Origin: Rhabditoides inermis
Taxonomy: Eukaryota; Nematoda; Chromadorea; Rhabditida; Rhabditidae
DNA: 64,000 nt
Assembly: GCA_963966185.1 (NCBI GenBank)
Contig: CAWZYM010000114.1
Coordinates: 667,501 to 731,500, forward strand
Direction: 5' to 3'
The notes under the pieces are model-generated. The model did no database searches. It had not been told where the DNA came from and saw only the letters and a list, made by a program, of their open reading frames with translations. A program made the translations under genes and the position numbers. Positions 58,910 to 64,000 of this stretch are shown here, in pieces (the stretch's first letter is position 1; every line of letters begins with the position of its first letter).

Positions 58910-61900
58910 CTGTCTCTCTCTCTCTCTTTTTATTCTTCCTCATCTGCTCGGAATCCATCCCGATTCTTTCCAGTTGTCGAGCCAGTGATTCTATTTGGAA
59001 TGGCCTATCTGTCCTACATCTTCTCCGAGCTTTTCCATTTTTCCGGAATCATTGGGTGAGTTGAGTGTTTCTATAAGTATACCAACTGCCAAATCCGGGA
59101 TATCTTAATTGGATTCAAAACATGTGTTTTGAATCCAAATAATCACGGCGTTTTCATAACATCATAACAATGCTACGTAATACCTACAACCTAGTTTTTA
59201 ATAGAAAAATATTTCTGGTTAAAAAGTATTCGACTTGTTTAATTTTTTTCCCAAAAATAATGACAGAATCCTGCTCTAATTGTAGCAAACACGTCCAATT
59301 CAATATACTCTCTAACTGAAACGTAAGACAGAAACACTAATCTTTTTTCCAGTATCATCGCATGTGGTCTGTTCCAAACCCACTATTCCTGTGGCAACAT
59401 CTCTTCAAAGTCATTCATCTCCGTCACCTACTTCGCCAAGGTCGCCAGGTACGGTAATTACAGTTTTTCTTACCACGTACCGTATACCTATCATTACAAT
59501 GTTCTCTCCTACCGTATTCCAGTTCCGTCTCCGAGTCGCTCATCTTCATCATTCTCGGTGTGATGCTGGTCAACGAGCGGGTGAGTCGATCGATAAATCA
59601 ATCAATAAATCAATAATGAATCACCAGGGCTGGTTCTGGTCGGAATGGCATCCGCTGTTCTCGCTCTACTCCATTCTTCTGTGCCTGGCGGCGAGAATCA
59701 TTGGTGGGCGGAGACTGGGTGGGCGGGGCTAACCATGTCGCTTGCAGTGGTGTTTTTCCTCACGTATATCGTCAACCAATTCACGGGCGGAGTGAGGCAC
59801 ATCTCATTCCAAGAACAGATCATTATGGTATGTAGAGTACGGTATTACGGTTGTTTATCAGCCTGATTCCGACATGTACATACAATGGTAGCATGATGGG
59901 TTATCTGGAAGCACACACAATCCTACAGTGGGGTATTGGGGCTCCTTGGCTGGAACAGTGCGGCGCGAGTCCTGACTGTTCATGGTAGATGGGCGTGAAC
60001 ATCGCGAAGTGACCAGCTCCGGATGCTAAGGCGTGGTAGAAGATCTTGAAAGATTGCCGACGCCGATGGTAGGGCTCTCAGACGGTGAGAGTGGGTTCAC
60101 GCGCCCCACCGGGAGGTAGTGGAATTCGGTAGAACAATTGCCCGCGAGGGGAATCGAACCAGCGACCGTACGCTTAGCAAGCTGCGACGCTATCCACTTG
60201 GCCAACCCGCCCCATTACGGTATTAGACAACAACAAAGTGTCGATAAGTTTGAAGTAACAAGTTGAACAAAACCAGTTTCGACTCCTATTCTAGACTGGA
60301 ATTGTTTTAATTGGACAGCGCGGCGGAGTCTCATCAGTAGGAACCGCTAGACAAACACATAACATGCAAACGTACAACAACACGACAAAATGTTTAGTGT
60401 AGAACTTGTCAGAAGAGAAGAGGAAGAAGGGAATATAGAATCCATATAGGCGAAATAGTCGAAGCGAGTGAAAAGTAGACAGTGAATATGCAGCGGCTGC
60501 GAGCGTGAGTGATCAGTATGGCACGGGTCAGGTCAAGGAAATGAGAGAGAGAGGGAAGGAAGTGGGCATGAGGGGGCGGAGCGGACTGACCCCGCACGCC
60601 ACTGTTCCCGCCCGATCAGCGAATGATTGCGAGAACGTCGTCGATACGTTTCAAACCAAGTTTCAATAAAACGGTTCTGTTTTGCATTATGACTTTCGAA
60701 AATTCTTTCTCAATCAGTGCTTTCGGATATTCATTTTTGGAAAAGGTTTCCACTAGTTGTTTGCAACGGTTTTTGAACGTTAATTTTTTTCGGTGCAAGT
60801 TCTAGATTCGTATAACTTCACCACGTAGTGTATTAATACCAATGGATGTTTTAATATTTGATTTATAATTTGGGTAGCGCACTACTTCAAAATTATAATC
60901 ATCGGTTTTGTTATATAATTCAATTTTGAATCTCCTGTCGTTTTTATTTACATTCAGATCAAGAAATATTGCATTTTGTGAATCGGTGTTTGTTTGTTCC
61001 AATGTGAGAGAGTTGTGGTAAATATTGTTAGTGATGTCACTGAGAACAGATGTTTGAGGGTCATGAACGATTAACAAATCATCCATGTATCTGAATGCAT
61101 TAAAACCAAATTTGAAAAACGATTCGTGTTTTTTGATATACGCAAACTCCATGTAGGATAGTGTTAAATCAGCAATAGACGGAGAAGCGTTGTTTCCTTG
61201 TGGAATGCCAGATGTTTGTTTGAAGAGTTTATTGCCATATACTGCGAAACTGTTTTTCAGAACGTATTGTATTAAGTATTTTACGTCTATAGACGAATAT
61301 GATCTTTGATTCGGTTTGTAATCGTTAGAGTAGTTTTGTTATATCTGACATTTATATTATCTTTTCCGCTGTTATTGTAACATAGGTCAATAAGTTGAAA
61401 CATATTACTCATAACTATGTCATGTGGTAAATTAGTGAATAGACTAGAAAAATCAGCACAATATAGTTCTTTTGATGACACATCTCTTATTTTCATAAGT
61501 GTGTCAATAGTTGTTAGACTATTCTTTATCGACCAGTAAATTTTAGTTTTGTTACGTTGTTTTATTAGGTTACAGTAGTTATTAAAGTGATTTTTGATAT
61601 GAACAAGAATTGATTGCAATTCCAGAGAAATAGGGTTCAAACTGCTGTTAAATGCACCGGTAATGAATCTGAATTTAATTGGGTTTTTATGCATTTTCGG
61701 AATAGCATAAATTCTTGGTAACGTTATATTATCGGATTCCATTTTTAATCGCAAGGTGTTTGTTTGAACAATGTGTCTTTTAAGGATATCGTTAATTGAT
61801 TCTTTATCATACACGGAATAAGTAACGTTTTGATTTGTAATTGTATTTTGAATCGGATCGAAACCCAACTCTTTATTCATGATGATCAGGTTTTTTTTTT

Positions 61901-63579
61901 GCAGGTTAGAGCAAAATTTCCACTTGCTTTATCGATTTGTGTGATAACAAAGTTAGAGTGCAAGTCCTTTACTGCTGATTTTGAGCTGAAAAGTTTTCTT
62001 GAGTAATTCTAAATGTTTGGTTGTGTACTTTTGCAGCATTTCATGAATCTCGATTTTATTACATTGAGAATAGTTTCTAAATTTTGTTCCTTTTAGCATT
62101 AGTTGTCTCAGATTGTGGTCTGAAACAATATTCAGGTCACCTGTGACTACATGGTTATGATGTGAATCTTTGAATTTATGATAAGTAGTATCACATTGAC
62201 ATTTCGATGACAGTATGTCTTTTATTTTCTCGGAAGTGAGAACAGATGTTTAAGGGTCATGAACTAATGTGAACTAATGTAGAATACGGAATATACAGAT
62301 TGTGCACGCGTATCATTAAATAATGGAAGCATATGACCCTCATATCACTCATCTGAAACGTAATGACTTTTTTTAATATCAAAAAGTTATTTTGTAACAA
62401 TAAAACTTGACAATGAACGATCGAACATAAAGCAATAACTGCTAGATTTTCCGATAATGTTGTATCTAGCTATACATATCTATGATTTTTACCATACGTT
62501 TGAATTCGATAATGACCTGATAATGATTGTGACATACATATACTGTACTTCGAAAAATGTAAAAATTAATAGTGAAAAAATCAATACGTTTCAGATGAGT
62601 GATATAAATGACAAATGCTTCCATCATTCAGTGACATGTTGCAGGCTTATGGAGGTCTGCGGGGCGCGGTATCGTTCTCGCTAGCATTCATGATCAGCGA
62701 CGATGTGCCCACGAAGAGCACTCTACTCTCAGCCACGTACCTCGTCATACTGTTCACCGTATTCGTGCAGGTCAGATCTCTCTCTCTCTCTCTCTCTCAC
62801 CCCTTACCTCCCTCTATCCCCAAAGTGATGTTGTTCAGGGTTGCACCATCAAGCCAATGGTGCGCTACCTCAACATTCGACTGGCGAGAAAGGAGGACAA
62901 CTTGCGGTGGGTATTTGGATGAGTGTGAGAAGTAGAAAAATATTTACCTACAGACATTAGTTGAAAATTGCCGTTGAACATTTATGATTTCGGTGAAACG
63001 TATAGAAATTTTATTCCGAATACCGACAATTATTGATTTATCGACTTATCGATTGCAGTCTGTTCCTGGAGTTCAATCGCGGAATGATCGTGCACATGAC
63101 GCAGGGCATCGAGGACCTGTGCGGGTACAAAGACACCAGCTGGGTGGTGAGTGGGCGGAGCGTGAAGGGGCGGGGCTTGTGGGAATCGTATTCACATCAC
63201 ATACGTTTCACACTCATAGGAAGTATGGATCATCGAAATATCGATAATAGTGACGCGAAAGGACTGGATAGTAGCAAATGAAGTTTTTCATAGTTCGTAT
63301 GCTCCTAAACTTGATTGTGATTGTACGTATTTATTTGAGAGCCGCACGTCCGAGTTCAGCCGACGCTTCATGCGACCGGTTCTCGACAAGAACTACAAAC
63401 AGTGGGTCAAGCAAAACTCAAAGATGATATCTTGATGTCTTTGTGCAATGATGTGACTACAAATAATTACATTTATTAAAAAAAACTATACCTCAAAAAG
63501 ATGACTTTATTTTTTCCAGCAAGCGCGCCGCGGCGCCCGAGAACAAACTGCTCGAGATGGACCGCGCTGTGACCATGAG
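53908..63579 (+). CDS. nhx: Na+/H+ exchanger, NHE/SLC9 family (21 exons visible, incomplete at 3' end)
   Basis: Exchanges extracellular Na+ for cytosolic H+ across a membrane. Exons: 53908-54026, 54377-54458, 55032-55143, 55629-55716, 55985-56059, 56103-56184, 58088-58165, 58329-58388, 58504-58579, 58628-58698, 58746-58857, 58974-59055, 59353-59448, 59523-59580, 59628-59703, 59748-59827, 62645-62770, 62839-62906, 63059-63146, 63340-63401, 63520-63579. The product starts with a signal peptide (MRLPILLLVSVAVVVASAVG) after a TTTTCAG acceptor. It carries the NHE motifs PESCCLIIVGAGLG, FFFYLLPPIILES (about 150-163, amiloride region), AAVDPVAVLAIFQEVGVN, FGESLLNDAVTVV (about 250-262) and YGGLRGAVSFSLAFMISDD (about 451-469). 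The stop codon is not in the window. The exon 63340-63401 boundaries are less certain. Two introns are very large (56185-58087 and 59828-62644) and hold other elements. Confidence 0.92.
55154..55225. repeat. (CT)n microsatellite next to a 5' splice site
   Basis: The CT run begins about 9 nt after the donor of exon 55032-55143. Further GA and CT runs in this gene are at 55578-55610 and 58870-58906. Confidence 0.9.
56694..57816 (-). CDS. Secreted cysteine-rich protein nested in a Na+/H+ exchanger intron (5 exons, 176 aa)
   Basis: Exons in minus-strand order: 57816-57775, 57562-57398, 57124-57069, 57031-56878, 56807-56694 (531 nt, in frame throughout). Residues 1 to about 22 are a signal peptide (MADALLWQLAVLLQLLVPLS, then LAY). 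The mature part begins CGKPSPPPPRSS, then CEHPLCHTNRHTGCKEW and YDCDA. It continues with a very basic helix-prone segment (RREKRRKEKALARVKLAEAW) and a C-terminal cysteine cluster (CAGLDKC, RRCGVHDD). The spacing C-x4-C-x7-C before YDCDA recalls the N-terminal cysteine pattern of antigen-5-like CAP proteins, but no CAP core is present, so I leave it unassigned. The gene lies wholly inside the intron 56185-58087, on the opposite strand to its host. Confidence 0.7.
57580..57761. repeat. GA/GGGA-rich block in the nested gene's first intron
   Basis: Purine repeats, including a roughly 60-bp unit present twice (about 57626-57682 and 57690-57740), fill the intron between exons 57816-57775 and 57562-57398. 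Confidence 0.9.
59851..60215 (-). mobile_element. tRNA-derived SINE, copy 2 (about 365 bp) with target-site duplication
   Basis: Near-identical to 44400-44759, same orientation, tRNA-like head at the right end (A-box GGTTGGCCAAGTGGATAGC, B-box GGTTCGATTCCCC on the minus strand). A 10-bp direct repeat TACGGTATTA flanks it (59838-59847 and 60216-60225), a plausible target-site duplication. It is in the 2.8-kb exchanger intron, antisense to the gene. Confidence 0.85.
60616..62245 (-). pseudogene. Degenerate Penelope-like reverse transcriptase
   Basis: On the minus strand the frames read, in order, HVVTGDLNIVSDHNLRQL, DKASGNFAL, PRIYAIPKMHKNP, SGIPQGNNASPSIADL, the catalytic FRYMDDLLIV, and a YPNYKSN...RGEVIRI end. 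Order and wording match Penelope-like element reverse transcriptases. No GIY-YIG endonuclease was seen. It is broken by a frameshift near 61300, another near 61900, and an in-frame TAG at 60802-60804, so it is dead. Lower GC than the surrounding exons. It sits in an exchanger intron, antisense. Confidence 0.75.
62318..62630. mobile_element. MITE-like foldback element just before an exchanger exon
   Basis: Inverted arms share TAATGGAAGCAT and ATATCACTCATCTGAAACGT (left 62320-62362; right 62585-62626 in reverse complement). About 310 bp, AT-rich, non-coding. Its right end lies about 15 nt before the GCAG acceptor of exon 62645-62770. Confidence 0.7.
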
Positions 63580-63683
63580 GTGAGCGGGGGCGGGGCTTGG
63601 AGGGGCGGAGCTAACTCGAAACTGACAGTGGTGTGCAGATCTGAATAGGGGCGGGGCTAAATGGGGCGGGGCTCACCCTATCC

Positions 63684-64000
63684 TCCATTTGGCAGCTACC
63701 ACTTGCTCCTCACAAGATCTCTGCTTTACACATTGGCCGCAAGAATCCCTCTCACGTCTACACGGTCTTGGGCAGCAACATCACATCGGTTGACGAGGTG
63801 GTCGATCTAGGTTTCACCATCACATCTAACCTCCACTTCGGCAAACACTGCAACAAGGTCTTCGGGTCAGCTTTCAATCGGGCTTTCACCATCTATCGTT
63901 CTATCGTTTCGGCCGATCAGCAATTTCTCCTTGCCATCTATACCCCATACATCCGCCCTCTTCTGGAGTACGGTACATGTGTCTTCAACCCGCACGACAA
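63684..64000 (+). mobile_element. LINE-type reverse transcriptase C-terminal fragment (runs off the right edge)
   Basis: An uninterrupted frame from about 63684 to the window end reads WQLPLAPHKISALHIGRKNP, VVDLGFTITSNLHFGKHC, AFTIYRS and LLEYGTCVFNP. This is the usual region after the palm and thumb of CR1/Jockey-like non-LTR reverse transcriptases. No start codon or upstream domain is present, so the copy is 5'-truncated. It follows the last visible exchanger exon, probably within its next intron. Confidence 0.75.

Noticed and set aside
63340..63435. Exchanger ending at the TGA at 63433 (QWVKQNSKMIS-stop)
   Set aside because: A GTGGGT donor at 63402 joins in phase to exon 63520-63579, which continues with protein-like sequence, so the TGA is probably intronic. 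An alternative short isoform cannot be excluded.

Overview
The window is nuclear DNA of a nematode, probably a rhabditid or diplogastrid (Pristionchus-like) species. Evidence: very many short exons with GT-AG introns, a TTTCAG-type acceptor directly in front of several start codons (as expected for spliced-leader trans-splicing), and nematode gene content. The species call is inference. All gene models were spliced by hand from the sequence. For every gene complete in the window, the exon lengths sum to a multiple of three.

Layout: 1-126 holds the first exon of an acyl-CoA oxidase gene on the minus strand. 4235-5064 is a tiny gene with two alternative last exons. 5769-11313 and 11891-16641 are two tandem plus-strand acyl-CoA oxidases ending in the peroxisomal signal SKL. 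17153-28114 (minus) is TBCK (pseudokinase, TBC domain, rhodanese domain). 28419-30113 (minus) is translation initiation factor eIF4A, head-to-tail with TBCK. 30399-36873 (plus) is the Rho-GEF PIX (SH3-DH-PH-coiled coil), divergent from eIF4A. 37940-40252 (minus) is a single-pass membrane protein with a Lys/Glu-rich tail. 40737-51663 (plus) is dihydropyrimidine dehydrogenase in 39 exons. 53908 to beyond 63579 (plus) is a Na+/H+ exchanger. One of its introns contains a small secreted cysteine-rich protein gene on the opposite strand. Another contains a SINE, a dead Penelope-like reverse transcriptase and a MITE. The right edge (63684-64000) is a LINE reverse-transcriptase fragment.

Functional links: the acyl-CoA oxidases catalyse the first step of peroxisomal beta-oxidation, which in nematodes also shortens ascaroside side chains. 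The other genes are housekeeping or signalling genes with no obvious shared pathway.

The most unusual material is in the introns. Many are 42-56 nt long and fall into sequence families: TACGGTA...TACTGTA, GTGGGCGGGGC, ATCGATTGATT, and AGCTGATCA. Members at unrelated positions share both ends and are largely self-complementary, which recalls introner-like intron spread. A separate 9-mer, TGAAACGTA, occurs more than 20 times, where about 0.5 is expected by chance, and several copies sit 35-65 nt before 3' splice sites. tRNA-like SINE heads, foldback elements and long CT/GA microsatellites fill much of the remaining non-coding sequence.
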